Part shown: positions 42,061 to 49,926 of the stretch, piece after piece | How the letters are laid out: every line of letters begins with the position of its first letter | Numbering within the stretch: position 1 is the first letter of the stretch | Assembly (NCBI RefSeq): GCF_014203835.1 | Contig: NZ_JACHJW010000001.1 | Coordinates: 2,379,176-2,443,175 of the forward strand | Direction: 5' to 3' | Origin: Micromonospora polyrhachis | GTDB taxonomy: Bacteria > Actinomycetota > Actinomycetes > Mycobacteriales > Micromonosporaceae | DNA: 64,000 nucleotides | Program-made: the position numbers and the translations under genes | The notes under the pieces: generated by a model | The model's database searches: none | What the model saw: the letters and a program-made list of their open reading frames with translations, nothing else | What the model was told of the DNA's origin: nothing

Positions 42061-42082
42061 GACTGTCGGGATGGCGACAGTC
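42061..42082 (-). terminator. Terminator hairpin downstream of smr
   Basis: A perfect 8-bp stem GACTGTCG / CGACAGTC with a 6-base loop. On the minus strand it is followed by TTCTGTTGATTTGTGG, a fairly T-rich run, so it fits an intrinsic terminator after the Smr gene and before the oxidase gene. Confidence 0.6.
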
Positions 42083-42173
42083 TGACAGTCGCGGGATTCC
42101 TCGACGTTCGACTTCCAGCCGATACGATCAATAGACGACTGACAACTTCCACGCGCAGCTCAACGCCAACTTG

Positions 42174-42428
42174 TCATTTCCACCGGAAATGCACGAAGAG
42201 TCGGCCGAAGTTCTTCGAGTCCTTCTCCACCCGGTGGTAGAGCTGCTTGACGTCCTTCTGGTCCAGGAAGCGCAGCACCCGCTTCTTGAGCTGCCCAGAG
42301 CCCTTGCCCGGGATGATCTCCACCAGGGTCGCCTTCTTCGCCACCGCCTCATCGATGATCCCGCGCAGCGCCCGGTCGATGTCGTGGCCCCGGTTGAAGA
42401 TGTCGTGCAGGTCGAGTTTGAGCTTCAT
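42174..42428 (-). CDS. Stand-alone Smr-domain protein
   Basis: An 84-residue protein that is essentially a single Smr domain: MKLKLDLHDIFNRGHDIDRA, IDEAVAKKATLVEIIPGKGS and GQLKKRVLRFLDQ. The GKGSGxL motif is diagnostic for Smr (MutS2/Sdr-type) endonuclease or nucleic-acid-binding domains. In other organisms stand-alone Smr proteins act in RNA cleavage or ribosome rescue. The start has AGGTGG nine bases upstream. Confidence 0.88.
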   Translation of the reverse strand: MKLKLDLHDIFNRGHDIDRALRGIIDEAVAKKATLVEIIPGKGSGQLKKRVLRFLDQKDVKQLYHRVEKDSKNFGRLFVHFRWK

Positions 42429-42492
42429 CGCGTACCCGCCACCTGGTCAGCTCCCATGACGGCCAATCGTAGGCCGACCGGTCCGAACACCG

Positions 42493-42693
42493 GTGCAACC
42501 ATCTCCCCCGGCCAAGCTCCTGCCGGAGCTACGTACCGGTGAGCCCGGCGTCGACCGGGGGCCATGGCCACGCTGGCTCCGTCTGTCGACGGCAGGCGTA
42601 GTGGCGTCCATGGGGCTTGCCATCGTCATCATCGTCCGAAGGCGCCGAGGTTCGCGGCCCTTGACGACAGCGGGCAAAGCAACCGGGCCATAA
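42493..42693 (+). CDS. Possible small single-helix membrane protein
   Basis: A 66-residue frame from a GTG at 42493. It has an acidic/Pro N-terminus, one hydrophobic helix (TAGVVASMGLAIVIIV) and a basic end (RRRRGSRPLTTAGKATG), consistent with a small inner-membrane protein. It ends six bases before a strong hairpin. No ribosome-binding site is visible, so it may be spurious. Confidence 0.3.
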   Translation: MQPSPPAKLLPELRTGEPGVDRGPWPRWLRLSTAGVVASMGLAIVIIVRRRRGSRPLTTAGKATGP

Positions 42694-42698
42694 CGAAA

Positions 42699-42738
42699 AG
42701 CCGGGCGGGGACAGCCATCCGACTGCCCCCGCCCGGCT
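42699..42738. terminator. Hairpin between the small membrane ORF and the TPR gene
   Basis: A perfect 12-bp stem, AGCCGGGCGGGG and CCCCGCCCGGCT, with a 16-base loop. On the minus strand it is followed by TTTTCGTTATGG, so it is a good intrinsic terminator for the TPR gene; it can also stop transcription from the left. Confidence 0.75.
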
Positions 42739-42786
42739 GTCATGCCGTCCTGCCCGGCTGGCCATCCCGCCCGGCTGTCCTGCCGT
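42728..42786. repeat. 21-bp direct repeat after the TPR gene
   Basis: Two copies of CCCGCCCGGCTGTC(A/C)TGCCGT, at 42728-42748 and 42766-42786, differ at one base; a degenerate partial copy lies between. The repeat shares the right arm of the terminator hairpin, so the second copy offers an alternative stem partner. Confidence 0.7.
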
Positions 42787-42811
42787 ACGCCGATCGCCGG
42801 ACGTGTGGCGG

Positions 42812-43180
42812 TCAGCGCCGGGAGCCGACCCGATCCTCCACCCGACGCAAGGCGGTCAGATAGTCCTCGTCCCCCGCACGCATGGCGGCAGCGATGCGGA
42901 GGTGACTCAGTGCCTCGTTGGGGCGTCCGACCCGTTCCAGGGTGCGGCCCAGTACGTGGTGCGCGTAGTGGTCGCTGGGGTCCCGTTCCACCAGGACCCG
43001 CAGCTGTTCCTCCGCCCGACCGAGCTGGGCCGACTGAAAGTACGCCCGAGCCAGCAGTTGCCGTACGGCGGAGTTGTCCGGTTCCGCCGCGATGATGGGT
43101 TCCAGCAGCCGGGCCGCCCCGGTCGGGTCCCCAGCCTCGAAGAACATGGTCGCTCGCCGGTACTCCTCCAGAAGATCCAC
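42812..43180 (-). CDS. Small tetratricopeptide-repeat protein
   Basis: A 122-residue protein made almost wholly of TPR helices: YRRATMFFEAGDPTGAARLL, AVRQLLARAYFQSAQLGRAE, and HYAHHVLGRTLERVGRPNEA. Such proteins mediate protein-protein contacts; the partner is unknown. The GTG start at 43180 has AGGAGG six bases upstream. A longer in-frame extension exists but has no such support. Confidence 0.85.
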   Translation of the reverse strand: MDLLEEYRRATMFFEAGDPTGAARLLEPIIAAEPDNSAVRQLLARAYFQSAQLGRAEEQLRVLVERDPSDHYAHHVLGRTLERVGRPNEALSHLRIAAAMRAGDEDYLTALRRVEDRVGSRR

Positions 43181-43278
43181 ACCCCACCTCCTCGTTCGCG
43201 CCACCGCCTTCATCCGACGCTGACACAACCCCGCCAGCCCCGCAGATCTTCCCGGTTCCTCGTCACCGACCCGCTCGG

Positions 43279-44064
43279 TCAGCCGGCGCGGATCGTCCAG
43301 GCACGTACGCCGCCGAGGATGCCGGCGGTGTTGGGCACGACCACCACGTCGTCGCCCATCCGGGCCACCTGATCCGGCCGGAGCAGTCGCGAGTTGCCAC
43401 CTCCCAGATAGAGCCGGTCCCACAGGAAGACCGGCCGTAGGCCCTCGACGACCCCGCGTACCCGACGGGACCAGAACCCGTCGCCCAGCCGGCGCCGTTC
43501 CGGCTCCCCGACGTAGGTGTCGTAGCTCGTCCCCCACCGGAACGACGCCTGGGACAGCTCCAGGTGCGGCGCGAGCGCCCCCCCGTCGAAGAGGGCACAC
43601 CCCAGTCCGGTGCCGAGGGTGAGGACCAGTTCCAGCCCGGTCCCGGCCACCACCCCGGCACCGTGCACCTCCGCGTCGTTGAGCACCAACACCGGTACGC
43701 CGAACGCGTCGGCCAGACCGCTCTGCACATCGAAGCCGGCCCACTCGGCGACCAGCTCCGGATCGACCCTGGTTCGTGGGCCGGCCCGGGTGACGTAGTG
43801 CGGCGTGGACACCACCACGCCGTGCCGGATCATCCCGGGCATCCCCACCGTCACCCGGTCGGCCCGAGGCAACTCGGTACTCAGATCCAGCAGGGTCTTG
43901 ATGAAGAGCGCGGGAGGCAACGGGTACGGCGTGGGTACCCGGATCGGGCGGGCGCGCATCGTCCCCGCCTCGTCCAGTACCGAACCCTTGATCCCGCCGC
44001 CACCGCAGTCGATGGCAAGAGTGGTCACCACAGGCACAGTCTGCCCGGGGCGGACGGAGCCCAT
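43279..44064 (-). CDS. ROK-family sugar kinase, probably polyphosphate glucokinase
   Basis: A 261-residue sugar kinase. It shows AIDCGGGGIKGSVLDEAG (phosphate-binding), VGMPGMIRHGVV, LNDAEVHGAGVVAGTGLELV, LTLGTGLGCALFDGG and YLGGGNSRLL. The length and GGGGIKGSVLD with no CxCGxxGC zinc motif fit the actinobacterial polyphosphate/ATP glucokinase (PpgK) class, which phosphorylates glucose. The ATG at 44064 is the longest start; GTGs at 44031/44028 (VVTTLAIDC) are alternatives. It is divergent from the ABC-F gene, only 56 bp apart. Confidence 0.85.
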   Translation of the reverse strand: MGSVRPGQTVPVVTTLAIDCGGGGIKGSVLDEAGTMRARPIRVPTPYPLPPALFIKTLLDLSTELPRADRVTVGMPGMIRHGVVVSTPHYVTRAGPRTRVDPELVAEWAGFDVQSGLADAFGVPVLVLNDAEVHGAGVVAGTGLELVLTLGTGLGCALFDGGALAPHLELSQASFRWGTSYDTYVGEPERRRLGDGFWSRRVRGVVEGLRPVFLWDRLYLGGGNSRLLRPDQVARMGDDVVVVPNTAGILGGVRAWTIRAG

Positions 44065-44120
44065 CGGGCCGGCGGCAATTCGCTCGACTTCTCCCCCCGT
44101 CCCGCTAGCATCGACAGGCC

Positions 44121-45758
44121 ATGAGTGCCACGTTGATCGCCAAGGACCTCACCGCCGGACACGGCGATCGTCTTCTCTTCTCCGAGCTGGACCTGGTCGT
44201 CGCCCCGGGTGACGTGATCGGACTGGTCGGCGTCAACGGCGCCGGCAAGTCGACACTGTTGCGCATCCTGGCCGGGCTGCACCCCGCCGAGCACGGCACG
44301 GTGCAACTCAGCCCACCGACCGCGACCGTCGGACATCTGCCGCAGGAACCGGACTGTCGACCGGGCGAGACGGTACGGGCGTTCCTGGCCCGCCGTACCG
44401 GGGTCACCGCCGCGCAAACGGCGCTGGATGCCGCGACCGAGGCCCTGACGGTCGGCGCACCAGGGGCGGACGACGCGTACCCGGTCGCCCTGGAACGCTG
44501 GCTGGCCCTCGGCGGCGCGGACCTGCCCGAACGGGCCGAACAGGTGGCTGCGGAGTTGGGGCTGGCGGTCGACCTCGACCAGCCGATGACCACTCTCTCC
44601 GGCGGCCAGGCGGCCCGGGCCAGCATGGCCTCGCTGCTGCTCAGCCGATACGACATCTTCCTGCTCGACGAGCCGACCAACGACCTCGACCTGGCCGGTC
44701 TGGCTCGGCTGGAACAGTTCGTCACCGGCCTGCGGGCCGGGACGGTACTGGTCAGCCACGACCGGGAGTTCCTCACCCGCACGGTGAACCGGATCGTCGA
44801 GCTGGACCTGGCCCAGCAGCAGGTCCGGCAGTACGGCGGCGGTTACACCGCCTACCTGGAGGAGCGGGACATCGCCCGCCGCCAGGCCCGCGCCGACTTC
44901 GAGGAGTACGCCGACACGTTGGCGAACCTGGAGGCGCGGGCGCGCACCCAGCGGGCCTGGATGGAGAAGGGCGTCCGCAACGCCCGCCGCAAGGCCACCG
45001 ACAACGACAAGAACGTCGCGCACTTCCGGGGCGAGACGAGCGAGAAGCAGGCCGCCAAGGCGCGACAGACCGAACGGCTCATCGAGCGGCTGGACGTGGT
45101 CGAGGAGCCGCGCAAGGAGTGGGAGCTGCGGATGGAGATCGCCACCGCACCCCGCGCCGGAGCGGTCGTCGCGGCGCTGCGGAACGCCACCGTACGCCGG
45201 GGTGACTTCACCCTCGGACCGGTGAACCTCCAGGTGGACTGGGCCGATCGGATCGCGATCACCGGCGTGAACGGATCGGGCAAGACGACGCTGTTGGCCG
45301 CGCTACTCGGCCGGTTGCCCCTGGACTCGGGACACGCCTCGCTCGGCCCCGGGGTGGTGGTCGGCGAGGTCGACCAGGCCCGGGGGCTCTTCTTCGGCGA
45401 CCAGCCGCTGCTGGACGCCTTCGGTGCCGCCGTACCCGAGTTGAACTCGGCCGATGTGCGGACGCTGCTGGCGAAGTTCGGGCTCCGGTCGGCGCACGTA
45501 CTGCGCTCGGCGGCCACCCTCTCCCCCGGGGAGCGCACCCGGGCCGCGCTCGCCCTGCTCCAGGCACGTGGAGTGAACCTGCTCGTCCTGGACGAGCCGA
45601 CCAACCATCTCGATCTGCCCGCGATCGAGCAGCTGGAGTCGGCGCTGGCGGCCTACCCGGGCACGCTGCTGCTGGTCACCCACGACCGGCGGATGCTCGA
45701 CGCGGTGCAGACGAACCGGCGGATCCGGGTCGAGGCCGGGCAGGTCACCGAGGAATGA
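44121..45758 (+). CDS. ABC-F family ATPase
   Basis: A 545-residue protein with two ABC domains and no membrane segments, acting on the ribosome. Domain 1 has Walker A GVNGAGKST, signature LSGGQAARAS and Walker B FLLDEPTNDLD. Domain 2 has GVNGSGKTT, LSPGERTRAA and LVLDEPTNHLD. The basic inter-domain linker (RARTQRAWMEKGVRNARRKA) is the arm that enters the ribosomal E site. ABC-F proteins either modulate translation (EttA/Uup) or protect from ribosome-targeting antibiotics; which applies here cannot be told. Start ATG at 44121. Confidence 0.94.
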   Translation: MSATLIAKDLTAGHGDRLLFSELDLVVAPGDVIGLVGVNGAGKSTLLRILAGLHPAEHGTVQLSPPTATVGHLPQEPDCRPGETVRAFLARRTGVTAAQTALDAATEALTVGAPGADDAYPVALERWLALGGADLPERAEQVAAELGLAVDLDQPMTTLSGGQAARASMASLLLSRYDIFLLDEPTNDLDLAGLARLEQFVTGLRAGTVLVSHDREFLTRTVNRIVELDLAQQQVRQYGGGYTAYLEERDIARRQARADFEEYADTLANLEARARTQRAWMEKGVRNARRKATDNDKNVAHFRGETSEKQAAKARQTERLIERLDVVEEPRKEWELRMEIATAPRAGAVVAALRNATVRRGDFTLGPVNLQVDWADRIAITGVNGSGKTTLLAALLGRLPLDSGHASLGPGVVVGEVDQARGLFFGDQPLLDAFGAAVPELNSADVRTLLAKFGLRSAHVLRSAATLSPGERTRAALALLQARGVNLLVLDEPTNHLDLPAIEQLESALAAYPGTLLLVTHDRRMLDAVQTNRRIRVEAGQVTEE

Positions 45759-45850
45759 TCGGCCGACCGGGTTGTCGCCAGCCGACCGGTGACCGCTGGC
45801 GGGCATGACCGGGCCGAATCCGGGTAGCCCCGGCCGGGAGGTGACCGCCA

Positions 45851-46573
45851 ATGGTCGTGCTGACGCCATCGTCGCCCTCCGCCACCCGACTCCGGGCGGT
45901 GGACGACTTCCTCGGCGATGCGTACGCCGACCTGGTCAAACACGACGACCGGTTGCGCGACACCGCGGTCGAGGTCCGGTTCGACCGCGGCGTCGCGCAC
46001 CTCACCGGCGACGTCGCAGACGCGGCAGAACTGCTCCTGGTACGGCAGCTCGTCGGCCGGCTCGACGGGGTGTTCGCCGTCTGGTCCCGGGTACGCGTCG
46101 GCGGCCGGGCACCGGTCGTGCTGGACCTGGGCTGCGGCCCGGCCAAGCAGTACCCGGACAACCTCGGTTTCGACCTGCGGGTCGCACGCGGGGTGCACGC
46201 CCAGGCCGACCTGTCCCGGTCGCTGCCGGTCGCCGACGACTCGGTGGACGTGATCTTCACGGTGCACATCCTGGAGCACCTGATCGACTTCCTGAGCCTG
46301 GTGGACGAGTGCCACCGGATACTCCGGCCCGGCGGTGTCCTGCACGTGATGAGCCCCTGGTGGGGGCATGTCAACGCGGTCGCCGACCCAACCCACGTAC
46401 GGCTGCTGGACGTACAGACGATCAAGGGGATCTGTCAGCGGCCCCCGGGCACGCCCCGCTGGTATCCGCTGCACGCGGGCTGTGACGGCGCGTCGATCTT
46501 CGCCGACCTCACCCCGTTGGGCGTGGACGATCCGGACCCGTCGGCCAGCCACATGGCCCGGTTCTTCGACTAG
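45851..46573 (+). CDS. Methyltransferase with N-terminal BON-like domain
   Basis: A 240-residue protein. Residues ~35-83 (DTAVEVRFDRGVAHLTGDVA, LVRQLVGRLDGVFAVWSRV) match the BON fold seen in phospholipid- or membrane-binding proteins. From about residue 88 comes a methyltransferase: VVLDLGCGPAKQYPDNLGFD, DDSVDVIFTVHILEHL and RILRPGGVLHVMSPWWGH. This pairing is unusual. The ATG follows GGGAGGTGACCGCCA. The substrate is unknown. The gene is convergent with the Nudix gene across a 20-bp gap. Confidence 0.85.
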   Translation: MVVLTPSSPSATRLRAVDDFLGDAYADLVKHDDRLRDTAVEVRFDRGVAHLTGDVADAAELLLVRQLVGRLDGVFAVWSRVRVGGRAPVVLDLGCGPAKQYPDNLGFDLRVARGVHAQADLSRSLPVADDSVDVIFTVHILEHLIDFLSLVDECHRILRPGGVLHVMSPWWGHVNAVADPTHVRLLDVQTIKGICQRPPGTPRWYPLHAGCDGASIFADLTPLGVDDPDPSASHMARFFD

Positions 46574-46576
46574 CCG

Positions 46577-46630
46577 GCTGTTGGCTTTTCCGTCTACGAG
46601 GTCGCTGTTGGCTCTTCCTTCGACGAGGTG
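46577..46630. repeat. 27-bp tandem duplication at the Nudix gene stop
   Basis: Two adjacent 27-bp copies (46577-46603, 46604-46630), 23 of 27 identical. On the minus strand the copy nearer the gene body codes SSKEEPTA; the second copy has a TCG to TAG change that forms the stop (46596-46594). So the gene's end lies inside the duplication. Confidence 0.85.
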
Positions 46631-47235
46631 GCCGCCGCGTCGAGTGCGGCGAGCAGCTTCTCCGTGAGCCGGTGCAGCTGCGGGTCGAGGGTGTCGAGTG
46701 GCTCGCTGAGCAGTTGGCGTGGGGTCACCCAGCGGATGGCCGAGAACTCCTCCTCGTCGTACCAGGTGACTGTTTCGGCGTCGGCTTGCAGGACGTACCA
46801 GAACGAGACGTCGACGTGTTGCCCGATGCCTCTGGTGGTGGTGACGGTGACGAAGAACGGCCGCGTCCCGGTCAGCGGGGACGGTACGGCGTCGACCCGC
46901 AGTTCCTCCCGACACTCCCGCCGTACGGTCTCCCACGGGTGTTCCGCCGGTTCCACGTGCCCACCGGGCGGTAGCCACAGCCCGGCCTTGCGATGTGCGA
47001 CGAGCAGCAGCTCACCGCGCCGCGCGTCGACCAGCACGAAGTAGCTGACCAGGTGTTTCGCCGGTACGTCCGGCTTACGGATGCGATAGAGCGGGCTGCC
47101 GTCGGCGATCCACTCGGCCGTGTCGACGATGTCGGCCCGTTCCGCGTCGTCCCACGGCTCGATCCCGGACAGCAGCTCCAGCAGGCGCAACCGGCGCAGC
47201 TGCTCGGCAGTGTCTGGTGTGCGGCCACGAGTCAT
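46594..47235 (-). CDS. Nudix hydrolase
   Basis: A 213-residue enzyme. The Nudix box GGHVEPAEHPWETVRRECRE-E is seen (GX5EX7REUXEE pattern), preceded by LVDARRGELLLVAHRKAGLW and followed by PFFVTVTTTRG. It cleaves a nucleoside diphosphate linked to X; the substrate cannot be named. An N-terminal ~60-residue region (LRRLRLLELLSGIEPWDDAE) is not part of the Nudix fold. I start at the ATG at 47235; an open frame extends to 47301. The C-terminus and stop lie in a 27-bp tandem duplication. Confidence 0.9.
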   Translation of the reverse strand: MTRGRTPDTAEQLRRLRLLELLSGIEPWDDAERADIVDTAEWIADGSPLYRIRKPDVPAKHLVSYFVLVDARRGELLLVAHRKAGLWLPPGGHVEPAEHPWETVRRECREELRVDAVPSPLTGTRPFFVTVTTTRGIGQHVDVSFWYVLQADAETVTWYDEEEFSAIRWVTPRQLLSEPLDTLDPQLHRLTEKLLAALDAAATSSKEEPTATS

Positions 47236-47336
47236 GATCACTGCGGCATCTTGCCAGCGCCCTACGACATCGCCCAACCGGTTTCCAGCACAGTGCCGCA
47301 CACCCCGTACGGGTCTCTGCGGCCGGAAGGGGTGGC

Positions 47337-48773
47337 TCAGGCTGCGTCCAGCATGGATCGGAGCGCCGAGGTCAGGATCTGTTCGACCCCGTCGGGCGAG
47401 CTGACATTCGGTTTACCGCGGAAATGCCCGATGCAGTTGTAGACGGTCATCGAGCCACCGGCGATCCCTGGGAAGTCGGGATCAATGCCCGCCGCATAGG
47501 AAGAATTCTTGCGCAGCAGCTCGTCACTGGGAATGTACGCCGGGACCTCGTTTGCATAGCCAGCGAACAAAAGCCGACTCGAACCACCATAGGTATTTCG
47601 GAAGTACACCCCGTAACCGGATACCACCTCGCCTCCGACAAGTGCGATGCGGAGATCCGGATCGCCGGTCAAGCGCCACACCTGAAGCGGCAGGGAAACC
47701 GAGGTGACAATGTTGCCGGACTGGATCTGCGCGATCATCCTCTCAGCGTGTCGGCGACAGTAGCCAGGAAGTGCCGTGTTCGCCAACCGGGTTGCGTAGG
47801 CGTTTTGGACGAGCGTGAGATTTCCCGGCGTCAAGGTCACGTCCAGCGGTAGCGACACCGACTGGTAGCTGGTGCGAATAGGTCCAGAAACCAGCCGACC
47901 CGGCGTGCTGACCGCACTCGTGACGCGGTCACCCAGCTCCTGGCCAAGTCGGTCCCTAAGGGCCCAACCAAGGCTTCCGCTGGGATTCTGGTCGCCGGCT
48001 GGGCCGAGAAGGAACTGAGCAAAGGCGCCAGTGGCACCTTCGATCGCCGACACCGCCGCCCCCGGGTAGTCAGGATCGAAGAGGGTCTGCGAGCCAGCCG
48101 CAACCGGGTGGCACCCGTAGCTGAAGAGAACTGCCAGCGGGTCGCCGGAGGCATCGCGTGCGACCAGAATGGGAACATCTCTTTCGACGTACGGCAGGCC
48201 TTCTCGGTTGACGGAGAATTCCTGAGTCGCTACCTGGTAGTCAAGCACGCACGGTTGCCGTGTAGCGAGCAACGTCTCTTCAACCAGTTGCACGATCCTG
48301 TCGACCAGCCAGTCGCTGTACGACTCGACAGCAGCGATCTGCTCTGGGGTCATCGCGTACGAGATATAGGGATCGAGCTTCTCAGCGAGGCTCGGGCCAT
48401 TGTGGGTGTGCGTCGCGGTCAAGACGAAATCCGAGTTGCCTACGCCGAGACCCATCACCCGGTTGCGGATCGCCTGGTGCATACGCGTGCCGAACCCGAG
48501 AACGTCGACGGTAACGAAAACGTTGGGAAATCCGTTGTCCCAGAAAACCATGCATCGGGCAAATAATGGCGCATAGGTTCCGGTGGCGGTGCGTGGCCGG
48601 TTGACTCCGTACCCACCGAGAGCGGCCCCCACAGCGGGGGTAATGTCGGCCTTCCCAACCGATATTGCCATGCTGGTCGCCGCTCGTGCGGCTTCCGAAA
48701 GCAGTTGCGGTGCCACCATGGTTGACACCGTCAATACGGCACCTTGGGTCAACAGACGACGTCGAGAACTCAT
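47337..48773 (-). CDS. Secreted neutral ceramidase-like hydrolase (Tat signal)
   Basis: A 478-residue protein with a twin-arginine signal (SSRRRLLTQGAVLTVSTMVA, then AARAA). The mature part has SVGKADITPAVGAALGGYGV, FVTVDVLGFG, LTATHTHNGPS with metal-type His residues, LFSYGCHPV and GPAGDQNPSG, matching neutral/alkaline ceramidase-like zinc amidases. A lipid amide is the probable substrate; eukaryotic-type ceramide hydrolysis is not proven. Third codon positions are clearly less G+C-rich than in neighbours, suggesting transfer. It lies 14 bp upstream of, and on the same strand as, its neighbour at 48787. Confidence 0.83.
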   Translation of the reverse strand: MSSRRRLLTQGAVLTVSTMVAPQLLSEAARAATSMAISVGKADITPAVGAALGGYGVNRPRTATGTYAPLFARCMVFWDNGFPNVFVTVDVLGFGTRMHQAIRNRVMGLGVGNSDFVLTATHTHNGPSLAEKLDPYISYAMTPEQIAAVESYSDWLVDRIVQLVEETLLATRQPCVLDYQVATQEFSVNREGLPYVERDVPILVARDASGDPLAVLFSYGCHPVAAGSQTLFDPDYPGAAVSAIEGATGAFAQFLLGPAGDQNPSGSLGWALRDRLGQELGDRVTSAVSTPGRLVSGPIRTSYQSVSLPLDVTLTPGNLTLVQNAYATRLANTALPGYCRRHAERMIAQIQSGNIVTSVSLPLQVWRLTGDPDLRIALVGGEVVSGYGVYFRNTYGGSSRLLFAGYANEVPAYIPSDELLRKNSSYAAGIDPDFPGIAGGSMTVYNCIGHFRGKPNVSSPDGVEQILTSALRSMLDAA

Positions 48774-48786
48774 TGCACTCCTCGCC

Positions 48787-49716
48787 TCACTGCGTGATTG
48801 AGACGGTGACGGTGCCGATCAGGATGCGGTGGTCGGAGCAGGCACCGCCGCAACTGGTCGAGATGGCGAGCGAGTCACCGTCGTACGCTCCGACGATCTT
48901 GTTCTGTCGTACGAAGATCATGTCGATCTTCTTGCCCTGGCCGCACAGTCCTTCGGTGTTGCCGTCGTACACGGTGGTTTCGCCGTAGCCGACGCAGCGG
49001 GAGTCGGTGTCGTCGAGTTCGCGGTAGAAGCCGGTGTTGCCGGAGTTGTTGGGGACGGTCAGGCTCGTCGAGTACCACGGGTTCATCCGCCCGTAGTGCG
49101 GCTGGGCGTTGAAGTCACCGCCGACGATGACGGTGTCCCCGGCGGCGTGGAACGCCTCCAGTCGGGTCAGCACCTGCCCCAACTGGGTTTCGTTGATCTT
49201 CTCTCCGTTGACCACCTCGTTGGACGGGGTGATGTGGGTGGTGCAGAACCGCAGATGCGGCCGGGCCGACAGCGGCGCACAGAGCAGCTTGCGCGTCTCG
49301 GTGGTGCCGTCAGCCGCCAGCGCGTACCGGTTGGCCGCACCGAGGGGTGCCTTGCTGAAGATGGCCACCCCGAACGGCTCACCACCGCAGGCGGTGTCGT
49401 TGTGCGGCTCGAAGCGGGAGAAGTTCTCCACGTCCTGCGGCCAGCCGGAGTTGCGCAGGTTGGCCTGCACCGCCTTGTACTGACTCCAGCACAGCTCGTT
49501 GAGGGCGGCGAAGTGCGCCGAGCGGTTACGGATCGAGTTGCTCAGCGCAGGGATCAGACCGTTGCCGGTGGAGCCACGGTGCATCTTCCAACCGGCGACG
49601 TTCCAGGACCAGACGTTGTAGGTGGTGTTGACCGTCGCCGCCTGCGCCGGCACCGGGCCGGCGAGTGCCCCCAGCGTCGCGGCCACCAACACGGCCAGGG
49701 TCCGACCAAGTCGCAT
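48787..49716 (-). CDS. Secreted endonuclease/exonuclease/phosphatase-fold protein
   Basis: A 309-residue protein with signal peptide MRLGRTLAVLVAATLGALAG...PAQA. The mature part follows the EEP fold: YNVWSWNVAGWK, FAALNELCWSQ (metal Glu), VIVGGDFNAQPHYGRMN, KIDMIFVRQNKIV and CSDHRILIGTV. These D/N/H motifs are typical of DNase I-like or sphingomyelinase-like enzymes. Eight or so cysteines suggest disulfides outside the cell. I chose the ATG at 49716 because GGGGGACG precedes it; the frame is open to 49797. With the ceramidase-like gene it could form a secreted lipid- or nucleic-acid-degrading pair. Confidence 0.85.
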   Translation of the reverse strand: MRLGRTLAVLVAATLGALAGPVPAQAATVNTTYNVWSWNVAGWKMHRGSTGNGLIPALSNSIRNRSAHFAALNELCWSQYKAVQANLRNSGWPQDVENFSRFEPHNDTACGGEPFGVAIFSKAPLGAANRYALAADGTTETRKLLCAPLSARPHLRFCTTHITPSNEVVNGEKINETQLGQVLTRLEAFHAAGDTVIVGGDFNAQPHYGRMNPWYSTSLTVPNNSGNTGFYRELDDTDSRCVGYGETTVYDGNTEGLCGQGKKIDMIFVRQNKIVGAYDGDSLAISTSCGGACSDHRILIGTVTVSITQ

Positions 49717-49926
49717 CTCGTCCCCCATGGATCGTCGATCGGTCCAGGCGCACTCCCGGGTCAGCCGATCTTCACATAGATCGAGCTGGAGTTCCATGAA
49801 TGCCCAATGGTGGATTTATCGGTAAAGCTTGACTACCATCCGCAGTTGGCGCATCACTCAAAGTCAATGTCACCGGGTTGACGTGCGGAAACGCGTCCGT
49901 CCTCGGGCGACGAGGGGAGTCAGAAG

